Below, piece by piece: positions 54,578-63,643 of a stretch of DNA of 64,000 nucleotides. Source of the DNA: Stenotrophomonas maltophilia (lineage in GTDB: Bacteria; Pseudomonadota; Gammaproteobacteria; Xanthomonadales; Xanthomonadaceae); contig NZ_CP090423.1 in NCBI RefSeq assembly GCF_023518235.1, positions 1,798,001 to 1,862,000 of the forward strand, read 5' to 3'. Each line of letters starts with the position of its first letter. Within the stretch, counting starts at the first letter, position 1. The notes beneath the pieces are model-generated. The model was not told where the DNA came from. It saw only the letters and a program-made list of their open reading frames with translations, and searched no databases. Made by a program: the position numbers and the translations under genes.

Positions 54578-57500
54578 GCCTGATGCCCTTCGTCGTTGCC
54601 GTCTTGGCGACTTGCCATCAGCGTACCCGATGCTGGGCCCGCTGGAACTCGCACGTTCGCGATGATCTCCGTTGGCATCAGAGCCGCCGGATCGTCCATT
54701 CCATGCCCCCACATCAAAGGCATTGCCACCCAGAATCCCTTCAAACCACCCTCCAGGTTGCTGGGACCCAAAAATGACATCACTTTCTCCACATTGTGGC
54801 GCCCTACCTTCAACGTACGCGCGTTGACGACCTCACTCACTTCGCGCATGAACTCTGGCGAAAGATCCGAGGGCTGCGCATAGAGCATCCTGCCTACCTT
54901 ATTCCCATCGTCAACCAACCCTGCCGACGGAAAGCCACTGAATACTGCATCGTAGCGACTCATTGCGTCTCGCGGCACATTGGGAAACACACGCTGATAC
55001 AACGAAGCATTGAACTCAGCGATCCCTTGCACCTTCTTCCAAGTTGCCCCAGACGCAGGTTTTCCAACGTCTACAAGAGACGACTTTTTCCGGAAAGGAG
55101 GATGATTTGGGTTGCCCTCCACGGCGGTGTAACCTTGCAGCTTTCCAGGAACATCCTCGATCTCTTCCCCCAGGAACTTCCTCCAGAGCTTCATCCGAAG
55201 ATCCCGCGCAAACTTCCGGGTTATCACCTGCAAGCCATTGCCCAGGTCCATCGACTTGGCCGCACCATCCACGATCACGGCGGCGATCTCGGTATCGCCC
55301 GTGCCCAGCAGGCTGCGGTCGTTGCAGTTCGCACTTCCAATGATGGCCACAGCGTCGTCCACGATCAGCAGCTTGGAGTGTACGTAACACTGCTCGGTCA
55401 CCACGTACAAGGGGGTGGCCTGATCCGCGCCGATCGTATGCGGTGTGTAGTGGTTCTTATGGTTGACGTCGGCAAGGACCCCATAGCTTCTCAGGTTCAT
55501 TACCGACAGATATTCCTTCCAGCGCCCGGCCTTCACCTCTGCCTGCAGATCGGCCTCTTCCACGCTCGCCTCGCGGATGTCCTTGTCGCGCGCGATCAGT
55601 GAACGGCAGATGCGCCGGATCAGGCTGTCGTCGCCACGCAACAGGGTCTGCTGCACCCAGTACTGCTGCTTCAGCACGGCACCGTCGAACAGGCTGCCTT
55701 CCGGATGCACGGGCAAGGTGATGTACACATGGAAGCCCTGTCCGGCCACGATGGCACGGCGGATGCGCGCGGCGATCGCCGCCACCAGCGGGTTGCTGGC
55801 CGCTGACTTCACGCCCTGCTTGCGCTTCACCAGGTCCTGCACGACGCCGGTTTTCCCGATGGGCCCACTCATGGCCACGCCTTTGTCGACGTAGCCGGCC
55901 TTCTTTTTTTCGGCCTTGGTCATGGGCCGCCGTTCACCGCCCTTGATCGCCGTCTCCACTGTACTGCCCGCCTCAGCGTCGGACCAACCGCATTCGGAAA
56001 TCAGGAACTGGGTCTCGAGGTAGACAAAAGCACGCGCCGAGGCGATGCAGTTGACCATCGCATCAAGGATGGAGTGCATCGGCTGGTTGCGCTCCCAGTA
56101 CGGCTGCAGGCAACTGGCATCGTCCAGGTTCAGGCCGAGTTCCTTGCAGCCCTTCTTCTCCAGCGCATGCAATGCCGTGCCCGAGGAACGCACGATCTGT
56201 ACGGTGACGTCGCCGGCCGTGCCAGGCCGGGCCAGGTCACCGAACAAAGCCTGCATGCCGCCCATCGACTGCAGCCATTGATCGCTCAACGGCGTCAGTT
56301 CCATGCCACGTGCCAGCGTGGTCTGCTCCGGCAGGCCTGCGCCCATCCAGTCGTTGGCGCCGCGGATGCCACGGTTCAGGACCTTGCGCACCGCCGTGCC
56401 GATTTCACGGTCGCCGCGCTGGTTCTGCCAGACCATCGCGTTCCAGCGGTGCATGAAGTTGCGGCAGATATCGAACACCGCCGGGCCCTGCAGGCGCGCG
56501 TGCACGTCCTGCCACGGCATGCGCGGCTGGCGGCCACTGTCGAGCAGGCGCTGGATGCGATCCACCGGCTCGTTGATCCACTTCACCAGCGATTCCCACG
56601 CTTGTTTGGCCTTGTTGAACTTGTTCTCGATCTCGTCATATTTGGTCTTGGCATCCTTGACCAGCGAGTCAGGATCGCGCACGTATCCCACAACGGTGGT
56701 GGCCGTCTTGATCGGGCCCAGAATGACGTCCTTGATCGCGGCCTTGCGCTCGTCGACCCACTCGCCGAACTTCTTCGCCTGGATCTTCGTGAAGCCTTCC
56801 ACCGCACGCCCGGCGGCGGCAGCCGCCTCGCCGACGTTCAGCTTGACCGCTTCGTCGGCGGCCCGGTTGGAGGCGGCGATGACGTCGGCGTATTCCTTTT
56901 CGATCTCGGTCAACCACCCTTGAATGGCCAGGAAGGTCTTGGCGACCGAACGCTGTACCTTGACCGCCTCTTCCATGCCCGGAATGACCATTTCGGCGAG
57001 CTTGCGGATGCCTTCGCGTTCCAGCGCGTCGGGAACGCCCAGCTTGTCCGCATAGTCCTGCAGTTCGGCCAGTGCGGCGCCTGCATCCCACTGCGCCTTC
57101 ATCCGGTCCAGCGCGATGGCCAGGCCCGGCACGTATGCCTGGGCAAAGCCGGGGCGGACACGGCCGACCGCGTCCGGGCTGGTATCGGGCTTGTCCAGGG
57201 TCAGGTCCTGCTCGGCACTCGTCATGCCCCGAAACTTGCTCAAGCAGTTGTTGTAGTGGTCATTGAGCACATGCAGCTTCGGGTCGCAGACCACGTCGAA
57301 GTTGCCGTCGTCCCAGCGCCCGTGGGCGATGTCCAGGCCGCCGACGAAGCCGATCTTCCCGTCCACCACCAGGATCTTCTGGTGGTGCGAGAAGGCGATG
57401 TTGAAGGCATCGGTGCGGCCGGTGGCCGGGTTGTGCAGGCCAACCTGCACCTGCCCCGGGGTGTTGGCATCCTGCATCTTGTACAGGGCCGTGCGCGCTT

Positions 57501-57879
57501 CGTTCTCGTGGGTGTAGGCCGCCGCCTCGACACTGTCGTAGAGCAGCACCCGCACGTCCACGCCGCGCTGGTTGATGGCATCGAACAGCAGTTCGCTCAG
57601 GCGGCTGGCGTGGGCACCACCGCGGCTGTCCAGCTCGGTGTCAAAGTTCATCTGCCAGTCGGCGATGAAGATGAACTTCTGCGCGCCGCGGATGGCATCG
57701 GCCATCGCCTTCATCGCCGAGCGGCCGTCGGTGTAGGCGTCAACCTTGTTGCCGCTCCGCACCGGCGCGAACTGCCGGTCCGGTGGCGCGTAATAGTCAC
57801 CGCTGGTGGTGCCCTTCTGCCCGTCAAGGCAGGTCAATGCGTTATGCGGGACGCTGCCCAGCTTGGTGCCGTCTGCCAT
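54574..57879 (-). CDS. T6SS phospholipase D effector (Tle5/PldA-like), full length
   Basis: A 1101-residue protein with two phospholipase D motifs: HKD1 in SHHQKILVVDGKIGFVGG (His166, Lys168, Asp173) and HKD2 in CYVHSKLLIVDDAVAIIGSANCNDRS (His834, Lys836, Asp841). Both are needed for a catalytic PLD pair. Between them is a long helical insert (about 255-450). Residues 513-903 form the core repeated in copies B and C; residues 904-1101 are tip A. There is no signal peptide, as expected for a VgrG-loaded cargo. ATG at 57877-57879 shares its A with the vgrG stop (TGATG) and has AAGGAG upstream. It should hydrolyse phospholipids in the target periplasm. Confidence 0.88.
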   Translation of the reverse strand: MADGTKLGSVPHNALTCLDGQKGTTSGDYYAPPDRQFAPVRSGNKVDAYTDGRSAMKAMADAIRGAQKFIFIADWQMNFDTELDSRGGAHASRLSELLFDAINQRGVDVRVLLYDSVEAAAYTHENEARTALYKMQDANTPGQVQVGLHNPATGRTDAFNIAFSHHQKILVVDGKIGFVGGLDIAHGRWDDGNFDVVCDPKLHVLNDHYNNCLSKFRGMTSAEQDLTLDKPDTSPDAVGRVRPGFAQAYVPGLAIALDRMKAQWDAGAALAELQDYADKLGVPDALEREGIRKLAEMVIPGMEEAVKVQRSVAKTFLAIQGWLTEIEKEYADVIAASNRAADEAVKLNVGEAAAAAGRAVEGFTKIQAKKFGEWVDERKAAIKDVILGPIKTATTVVGYVRDPDSLVKDAKTKYDEIENKFNKAKQAWESLVKWINEPVDRIQRLLDSGRQPRMPWQDVHARLQGPAVFDICRNFMHRWNAMVWQNQRGDREIGTAVRKVLNRGIRGANDWMGAGLPEQTTLARGMELTPLSDQWLQSMGGMQALFGDLARPGTAGDVTVQIVRSSGTALHALEKKGCKELGLNLDDASCLQPYWERNQPMHSILDAMVNCIASARAFVYLETQFLISECGWSDAEAGSTVETAIKGGERRPMTKAEKKKAGYVDKGVAMSGPIGKTGVVQDLVKRKQGVKSAASNPLVAAIAARIRRAIVAGQGFHVYITLPVHPEGSLFDGAVLKQQYWVQQTLLRGDDSLIRRICRSLIARDKDIREASVEEADLQAEVKAGRWKEYLSVMNLRSYGVLADVNHKNHYTPHTIGADQATPLYVVTEQCYVHSKLLIVDDAVAIIGSANCNDRSLLGTGDTEIAAVIVDGAAKSMDLGNGLQVITRKFARDLRMKLWRKFLGEEIEDVPGKLQGYTAVEGNPNHPPFRKKSSLVDVGKPASGATWKKVQGIAEFNASLYQRVFPNVPRDAMSRYDAVFSGFPSAGLVDDGNKVGRMLYAQPSDLSPEFMREVSEVVNARTLKVGRHNVEKVMSFLGPSNLEGGLKGFWVAMPLMWGHGMDDPAALMPTEIIANVRVPAGPASGTLMASRQDGNDEGHQA
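55168..56337 (-). repeat. Effector core A (donor/recipient repeat in the full-length gene)
   Basis: 1170 bp encoding residues about 513-903 of the effector, nearly identical to 51768-52937 (copy B) and very close to 48412-49581 (copy C). The edges are sharp: GCAGGCC at the 5' side of the core and CCCAGGAACTTC at the tip side. Confidence 0.85.
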
Positions 57880-60800
57880 CACTGGATCTCCTTGCGCTGG
57901 GCCGGGTCGGCGTCGATGTGCGACTGGAATTCGTACTCGGCGCGCTGCCGGTAGGCATGCAGCGCCGCGTCATCGGGAAGGTCGGCCAGGGTCTTGCCGT
58001 AGTTGATCGCTTCGAGCGTGTCCATGGTGGCGCGCACGCCCGGCGAACTGCTGTAGGGGCGCGGACGCTGCAGGGGAATCACGTCGATCCCATGCACCAG
58101 GAACAGGCGCCCCGGGAACCGGCCGGCATCGTTCCAGATCTTCGCGCACAGGGTGTCATCCAGGCTGACCTCGCCCTGCTCGTCGGCCTGCCCTTCGGCA
58201 ACGGTCTCGGCCCAGTTGCCTGGTACCAGCGCGCCATCACGCATGTCCTCGTCCAGCGCCTGGCGGGTACGCACGATCTTCCAGGGCTGGCCTGCCAGCG
58301 GATGCCCCTGTGGTCCCGGAATGTCCTGCAGGCGGAAGGCCAGCTTCGGAATCTGCTCGCTGAGGGTGCTGGTCGGCATGTCCGGGAGCGCGTAGCTGAG
58401 CTGCGCGGGCCCGACGAAGGATTTCTGTCCGGCATGGACGGTGATGGTGCCGGGACAGTTCACCACCAGGTTGCCACCTTCCAGGGTGAGGCTGGCGCCA
58501 CCGGCGGTGGCGATGTGCAGGGTGCGCGGCGCGGCCAGCTCGACTGCGGCCTGGGCGCTGGCGGCACGCAACGCCGCCCGCGACTGCACGGTGATCGCAG
58601 CGGACTGGGCGCGGACGTCCAGCGCTGCCTGCCCCGCTACCAGGGTCAATGCCGCATCGCCGGCAAACCCCCGACCGCTGGCGGCCAGCAGGCCGACCGC
58701 CTGCGTCGCGTGCAGGCGCGCGTTGCCGGCCACGCTGGCGTCACTGTGCTGGCCACTGGCCAGGACCACCTGGCAGGCGCTGCTCCAGTGCAGGCCCTGA
58801 CCGGTGACCATCGCCAGACCGGCATGGCCATGCAGCCCCAGCGTGGGTTCACGGGTGTGCGGGATGTTGCCGGCCGTGGCGCGGTCATCGCTGCCTGCGC
58901 GGGCCTGGTCATAGCTCTGCCCTGGCACGACGGCACGGGCAATCCGCTGCAGGCCGGCCAGGCCGGCGCTGTCGTCCGGCGGTGCATGGCTGGCCAGGCC
59001 GACGGTGCGGTGGACCGCGGCCACGTTGTGACTGGAGGCCGCCAGCGTGGTGGCCTGCTGCAGCAGCGCGCCTGCGGGCACCGCTTCGCCGGCCGGCGAC
59101 AACGCGGTATGCGGGCGTGCGCTCAACCAGGCGCCACGTTCGGCGCGCAGCGCACCCCAGCAGGCATCGCTGCGCAGTTCCACGCCCTCACCGCGCAGGG
59201 AACCGCGATGGTTGTCGGCCTGGTGCAGCAGGTGCCCCAGGTTCAGCTCGCTGTGGGCCTGGCTGCTGGCCAGCTGCAGGCGCAGCTGTGCATCGGTATC
59301 GTCGAAGACCAGGCGGTTGTAGCCACTGCCGGACCATTCCCGTGACTGGATGCCCCACAACGCACCGGCGTGCCGATGCTGGTCGTCGCCGGCGGCCATG
59401 GCGTGCCAGGCCGGCGCGTGACCACCGGCCGCGTTGCCCTGCGCGCTCGGACGGTTGTCGGCAGCCTGCTTGAACATACTGCTGCCACTGTCCGCCGCGG
59501 CAGCCCCGGCAGGCGTGGGGGCGATACCGGCGTCGCCACGGCCGTTGTAGAGGGCACCGAGCACCAGCGGCCGGTCGATGTCACCATCCAGGAAACCCAC
59601 CAGCACTTCCTGGCCCACGCGGGGCAGGAACTGCGCCCCTACACCCGGCCCGGCGTAGCGTTGTGCCACCCGCATCCAGCAGGTGGCAGCCGCATCGGAG
59701 GCCCCCTGCAGATGCAGGCGGACCCGTATCCGGCCCTGGCTGTCGGCATGCAGGTCGGCGTCGTCGCGGCCTGCGCCGGACACCACTGTGGCGCTCTGGT
59801 GACCGGGCGCGATCGGGCGCGGGTTGAGCCGCTGCCCGGTGCCGTCGAGCAGGACCGGACGCCAGCGCTGCTGCTGGTCGACGGCACGGAACCGGTTGGC
59901 GTAGCCCATCGCCGGGCTTGCTTCCAGCGGCGCACCGGGCAGCGCGACGCTGGCGGAAAGCCAGCGGGCCGGCGGCGCCGCACGCGGCTGATCGCGCCCT
60001 TGCGCGACCGGTAGCGGGTTGCAGCCATGATGGAGTATCTCGGTGGGCAGGATCACCGGCGCCGAACCGGTGCCCGTAGCCAGCACACGGATGAACCAGC
60101 CCGCCTGCAGGCTGCGGACAGTGCCCGCCCCCCACCATCCGCCCAACCCGGCTTCATGGGCTTCGGCGGCCAGCCGGGCCCGTCGCTGGCCATCACCGGC
60201 GTCGGCGAAGGCATGCGCACCAGCCGGATCGTAGACTTCGCGCGAACTGTGGCCGGCGCCCTGCAACGGCAGCTGCGCATGGCGGACGACCGGCCCCTTG
60301 TAATCGCTGGTGACCAGTGACAGCCGGTTGCTGCCCAGCTGCCGACGCGCGCCCAGTGCCTGCAGAGCATCGGCCTGCTCGGTGCCGTCATGGCGATGGA
60401 AGCGGATACCGCCGTCGCGGGCCGACTGCGGATTTTCCGGCTGCGCGCTGCTGTCGGAGAACAGCACAAGCGTCAGTGCGCCCTCGGCGTCGTTCTGGAA
60501 GGCACCGGCAATCCCCTCTTCGGCCAGCAGGCGCTGCACGAAGGCCAGGTCCGATTCCCGGTACTGCACGCAGTAGCTGCGCGCCGGTGCGGCGGCCAGG
60601 TCGGCCACCGCATCATCGCTCCAGCGCCAGCGGGCCAGTTCGGCATGCCCGCCCAGCACGTCCTCGACAATCTCGCGCACGCTGCGCGCCTGGTACACAC
60701 GGCTGTGCCGGGCATGCCCCAGCAGCCAGGTCCACGGCACACAGTGCAGACGGTAGCGCGCCAGCCCCCCGTCGGTATCCAGCAGGCGCATCGCGGCGAT

Positions 60801-61064
60801 GTAACCGCAACGGACATGGTCCTGGCCGTCATCCAGCCGGGTGATCAGCGTCGCCTTGCGCCCGGGTCCCTCACTGATGGGCAGGCCGGCATCCACATGC
60901 AGCACATCCACCCAGTAATCGAATCCGTCACCGAGGCGCTCGTGGCCCCACCATTGTTCAACGAGCAACGGGGGCAGGCCCTCGGCCTGCAGACGGTGCA
61001 GCTGGCGCTCGGGCTCCAGCCCGGCCAGCGAAGCGAGTGCGACTCGCGCGTGTGAAGCATCCAT
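57879..61064 (-). CDS. vgrG: Type VI secretion spike protein VgrG with C-terminal extension
   Basis: A 1061-residue VgrG that forms the trimeric puncturing tip and carries cargo. The N-terminal gp27-like part is seen in FDYWVDVLHVDAGLPISEGPGRKATLITRLDDG and YRESDLAFVQRLLAEEGIAGAFQ. The gp5 OB-fold comes next (GRIRVRLHLQ, PRVGQEVLVGFLDGDIDRPLVLGALYNG), then a DUF2345-like beta-helix rich in Gln/Ala/Ser. The final 130 residues or so (from about LAFRLQDIPGPQGHPL) form an extra domain, probably a transthyretin-like cargo adaptor, ending in QRKEIQ. ATG at 61062-61064. No T6SS sheath or baseplate genes are in the window, so this is an auxiliary vgrG cluster. Confidence 0.93.
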   Translation of the reverse strand: MDASHARVALASLAGLEPERQLHRLQAEGLPPLLVEQWWGHERLGDGFDYWVDVLHVDAGLPISEGPGRKATLITRLDDGQDHVRCGYIAAMRLLDTDGGLARYRLHCVPWTWLLGHARHSRVYQARSVREIVEDVLGGHAELARWRWSDDAVADLAAAPARSYCVQYRESDLAFVQRLLAEEGIAGAFQNDAEGALTLVLFSDSSAQPENPQSARDGGIRFHRHDGTEQADALQALGARRQLGSNRLSLVTSDYKGPVVRHAQLPLQGAGHSSREVYDPAGAHAFADAGDGQRRARLAAEAHEAGLGGWWGAGTVRSLQAGWFIRVLATGTGSAPVILPTEILHHGCNPLPVAQGRDQPRAAPPARWLSASVALPGAPLEASPAMGYANRFRAVDQQQRWRPVLLDGTGQRLNPRPIAPGHQSATVVSGAGRDDADLHADSQGRIRVRLHLQGASDAAATCWMRVAQRYAGPGVGAQFLPRVGQEVLVGFLDGDIDRPLVLGALYNGRGDAGIAPTPAGAAAADSGSSMFKQAADNRPSAQGNAAGGHAPAWHAMAAGDDQHRHAGALWGIQSREWSGSGYNRLVFDDTDAQLRLQLASSQAHSELNLGHLLHQADNHRGSLRGEGVELRSDACWGALRAERGAWLSARPHTALSPAGEAVPAGALLQQATTLAASSHNVAAVHRTVGLASHAPPDDSAGLAGLQRIARAVVPGQSYDQARAGSDDRATAGNIPHTREPTLGLHGHAGLAMVTGQGLHWSSACQVVLASGQHSDASVAGNARLHATQAVGLLAASGRGFAGDAALTLVAGQAALDVRAQSAAITVQSRAALRAASAQAAVELAAPRTLHIATAGGASLTLEGGNLVVNCPGTITVHAGQKSFVGPAQLSYALPDMPTSTLSEQIPKLAFRLQDIPGPQGHPLAGQPWKIVRTRQALDEDMRDGALVPGNWAETVAEGQADEQGEVSLDDTLCAKIWNDAGRFPGRLFLVHGIDVIPLQRPRPYSSSPGVRATMDTLEAINYGKTLADLPDDAALHAYRQRAEYEFQSHIDADPAQRKEIQ

Positions 61065-61487
61065 GACGTCTCCTGAGCCAGGCACTCCTGTCCTGGCGAT
61101 GGCTTGCCTGCCTGCTTCCCCCTGCACCTGGCCGCACCGCCGCCGGGATTCCGGAGGTGGCCAGGCAGGCAGTCCGCGCACAGCGCAGGACCGGGTGGAA
61201 GACCCTGTTCCCTTGGGGCTCGGGGCCGATACTCGTCCCCGCACGGGGCTGCCGTCAAGTTTCCGGCGCCCCGGCGGCCAATCTCCGTGACGCTTTTTTC
61301 ACCACCGGCTCATACCGCTTGTGGCACAAGCAGTGGCGAGGTCTATCCACAGGTTTGCGCAGGTGCCGTCCACACCCGGTGTGGAGAACTTCCCCGCGCG
61401 CCCGTGCTGGCCGTCCGCGCACCCGCGCGCTACCCTTGTTTCCCCTTGAAGACACTGCGGTGGAAGGCGTCCGCCCCACCCCGAGCA
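61065..61487. other. Gene-free gap between vgrG and phoH
   Basis: These 423 bp separate the divergent vgrG and phoH genes. No protein-coding signal was found. The region contains the right 92-bp repeat (61294-61385) and must hold the promoters for both the T6SS array (minus) and the phoH operon (plus). Confidence 0.7.
61294..61385 (+). repeat. Right 92-bp intergenic repeat with DnaA-box-like motifs
   Basis: Shares TTTTTTCACCAC (61294-61305), TATCCACAGG (61344-61353) and TCCACA-N5-TGTGGA (61369-61385) with the copy at 44321-44412. The three blocks are spaced 50 and 25 bp apart in both copies. It lies just outside the 5' end of the T6SS array, in the same orientation as the left copy. Confidence 0.7.
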
Positions 61488-62474
61488 ATGAAAAGCATCG
61501 AGCATCGAGACTTCACCCTGTCGCCGGAAGACAATGAGCGGCTGGCCAACCTGTGTGGCCCGTTCGACGGTCATTTGCGACAGATCGAACTGAAACTGGG
61601 CGTGGAAATCGCCAACCGTGGCTTCGTGTTCCGCATCAGCGGCCCGAAGGACGCCATCGTCGAGGCACAGAAGCTGATCGAGGCGCTGTACGCCGAGACC
61701 GCCGAGACCACCTTCGACAACCACGCCATCCACCTGCGCCTGGCGCAGGCCAATCTCGAGCAGATCGCCGAGCGCTCCTATGAGGCACAGGACGTGGCGA
61801 TCAAGGTCAAGCGCGGCACGGTGCGCGGCCGCGGCGCCAACCAGGGCCGCTACCTGCACCAGATCGCCACCCATGACATCAACTTCGGCATCGGCCCGGC
61901 CGGTACCGGCAAGACCTTCCTGGCCGTCGCCAGCGCGGTGGAAGCACTGAACGAATCACGGGTGCAGCGCCTGATCCTGGTGCGTCCGGCGGTGGAGGCC
62001 GGCGAGAAGCTGGGCTTCCTGCCCGGTGACCTGAGCCAGAAGGTGGACCCCTATCTGCGCCCGCTGTATGACGCGCTGTACGAGATGATGGGCGTGGAGA
62101 AGGTGGTCAAGCTGCTGGAACGGAACGTCATCGAGATCGCGCCGCTGGCGTACATGCGCGGGCGCACGCTCAACGATGCGTTCGTGATCCTGGACGAAGC
62201 GCAGAACACCACCATCGAGCAGATGAAGATGTTCCTGACCCGCCTCGGCTACGGCTCCACCGCAGTGGTGACCGGCGACCTGACCCAGACCGACCTGCCC
62301 AAGCATGTGAAGTCGGGCCTGCGCGATGCCATCGATGTGCTGCGTGACGTCGACGGCGTCAGCTTCACCTTCTTCGAATCGCGCGACGTGGTCCGCCACC
62401 CGCTGGTGGCGCGCATCGTCAGCGCCTACGATCGCCGCGACCTGCATCAGATCCAACCTGGAGCGACTCCATGA
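61488..62474 (+). CDS. ybeZ: PhoH-like ATPase (YbeZ)
   Basis: A 328-residue PhoH-family ATPase linked to RNA and ribosome quality through YbeY. An N-terminal KH-like region (about residues 20-65) precedes the P-loop [11 protein letters not shown] near 135-145, [17 protein letters not shown], Walker [14 protein letters not shown] and motif [15 protein letters not shown] at 61488 gives the family N-terminus [11 protein letters not shown]. Its stop overlaps the ybeY start (ATGA). It is normally found directly downstream of miaB. Confidence 0.95.
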   Translation: MKSIEHRDFTLSPEDNERLANLCGPFDGHLRQIELKLGVEIANRGFVFRISGPKDAIVEAQKLIEALYAETAETTFDNHAIHLRLAQANLEQIAERSYEAQDVAIKVKRGTVRGRGANQGRYLHQIATHDINFGIGPAGTGKTFLAVASAVEALNESRVQRLILVRPAVEAGEKLGFLPGDLSQKVDPYLRPLYDALYEMMGVEKVVKLLERNVIEIAPLAYMRGRTLNDAFVILDEAQNTTIEQMKMFLTRLGYGSTAVVTGDLTQTDLPKHVKSGLRDAIDVLRDVDGVSFTFFESRDVVRHPLVARIVSAYDRRDLHQIQPGATP

Positions 62475-62956
62475 CTCGTGGTCCTGTGCGACTGGATGTC
62501 GCCGTCAGTTACGCCCTGCCCCGTGCCGGCCTGCCGTCGGCGGTAAGTTTCCGCAAGTGGGTGGCGGCCGCGCTGAAGGGCCGCATCCGCGAGGCCGACC
62601 TGGCCATCCGCGTGGTCGATGCCAAGGAAGGACAGTCGCTGAACCGCCACTACCGCGGCAAGGACTACGCCACCAACGTGCTCAGCTTCCCGGCCGAAGT
62701 GCCCGAAGGCCTGCCCAAGGGCGTGAAATTCCCGCTGCTGGGCGACCTGGTGATCTGCGCGCCGGTGGTGGCCCGCGAGGCCGACGAGCAGGGCAAGGCG
62801 CTCAATGCCCACTACGCGCACCTGACCGTGCACGGCGTGCTGCACCTGCTGGGCTGGGACCACGAGGACGACAAGGAAGCCGAAGCGATGGAACAGCTGG
62901 AGCGCGAGATCCTGGCCGAGCTCGGCATCGCCGACCCCTACGCTGGCGAGCGCTGA
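62471..62956 (+). CDS. ybeY: rRNA maturation endoribonuclease YbeY
   Basis: A 161-residue metal-dependent RNase needed for 16S rRNA 3'-end maturation and ribosome quality control. The zinc motif [11 protein letters not shown] gives His121, His125 and His131, and ATNVLSFP (about residues 67-74) is the second family motif. The length is normal. Translation is coupled to ybeZ by a four-base overlap. A SMAG hairpin follows the stop. Confidence 0.96.
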   Translation: MTRGPVRLDVAVSYALPRAGLPSAVSFRKWVAAALKGRIREADLAIRVVDAKEGQSLNRHYRGKDYATNVLSFPAEVPEGLPKGVKFPLLGDLVICAPVVAREADEQGKALNAHYAHLTVHGVLHLLGWDHEDDKEAEAMEQLEREILAELGIADPYAGER

Positions 62957-62971
62957 ACGCGCCATTTCAAC

Positions 62972-62994
62972 GCCGAGCCGGCGCTCGGCTCTAC
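62972..62994. repeat. SMAG-type hairpin after ybeY
   Basis: GCCGAGC-CGGC-GCTCGGC followed by TCTAC, between the ybeY stop and the GTG of the next gene. This is another arm variant of the GTAG/CTAC family. Confidence 0.6.
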
Positions 62995-63009
62995 AACGGA
63001 AACCTTTTC

Positions 63010-63579
63010 GTGCTGCTGCGTACTGCCCTGCCCCTGCTGCTTGCCGTGTCCGCCCCTGCCTCTGCGCTTGATCTGCCGGCCCTGATCGAATGCCGCCAGG
63101 GCGTGACCGACCAGGCCGCGCTGGCGCCCCTGCTGGCCGACCCGCTCAAGGCCGTGGCCCAGGGCCTGCAGCCGCTGCCGCAGGGCAACCAGTTCATGAG
63201 CGAGTACCGGCTGGCGCAGCCGATCAGCGTGTTCGGGGAACGCACCGAGCATGTGGCCGTGGCCGGTTCCAGCGTCATGGCGATCCTCGACCAGGCCGAC
63301 CCGCGGCCGCTGGCCAAGCGGCTGGAGCTGGAGACCGGCTACGACCAGGATGGCAAGTTCATGGCCGGGCGCGAGCTGGTCAGCCGCGACGTGACCGACC
63401 CGAAGACCGGCGAGGCCCAGATCGAGTCGATCATCCTCAGCGTCTCCACCGTGGCCTCCCACCCCGGCAAGACCCTGGCCGGCTGCACCTACAGCCTCGA
63501 CCTGCCCGAAGAAGAAGCCCCCGCCCGGCCTGAACTGGCCCCACCGCCGATCACCGGCCCGGGCAGCGACGGTCACTGA
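63010..63579 (+). CDS. Hypothetical exported protein, 189 aa
   Basis: A 189-residue protein of no recognised family. GTG at 63010 starts a clear signal peptide (VLLRTALPLLLAVSAPASA). The mature part is acidic and ends in a proline-rich tail (EEEAPARPELAPPPITGPGSDG). It has two cysteines (IECRQG near the start and LAGCTYSLD near the end) that could form a disulfide. It is inserted between ybeY and corC, genes that are usually adjacent. A hairpin with a T-run after it may give it a separate 3' end. Confidence 0.7.
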   Translation: MLLRTALPLLLAVSAPASALDLPALIECRQGVTDQAALAPLLADPLKAVAQGLQPLPQGNQFMSEYRLAQPISVFGERTEHVAVAGSSVMAILDQADPRPLAKRLELETGYDQDGKFMAGRELVSRDVTDPKTGEAQIESIILSVSTVASHPGKTLAGCTYSLDLPEEEAPARPELAPPPITGPGSDGH

Positions 63580-63611
63580 CAGGGCGCCACATCCTGCTAG
63601 ACTGGGCCCAA

Positions 63612-63637
63612 CGCCCGGCTTGCCGGGTGCCCTTTTT
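63612..63637 (+). terminator. Terminator-like hairpin before corC
   Basis: CCCGG-CTTG-CCGGG stem (about 63613-63626) followed after a short GC stretch by five T residues (63633-63637). It lies between the hypothetical gene and the corC start, very close to the corC ribosome-binding region, so it could also be an attenuator. Confidence 0.5.
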
Positions 63638-63643
63638 CCAGAG

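Noticed and set aside
46262..56349. Regular repetition considered as transposon or prophage tandem copies
   Set aside because: No transposase, integrase or terminal inverted repeats are present. The repeated units consist of effector core and immunity ends with sharp coding boundaries.
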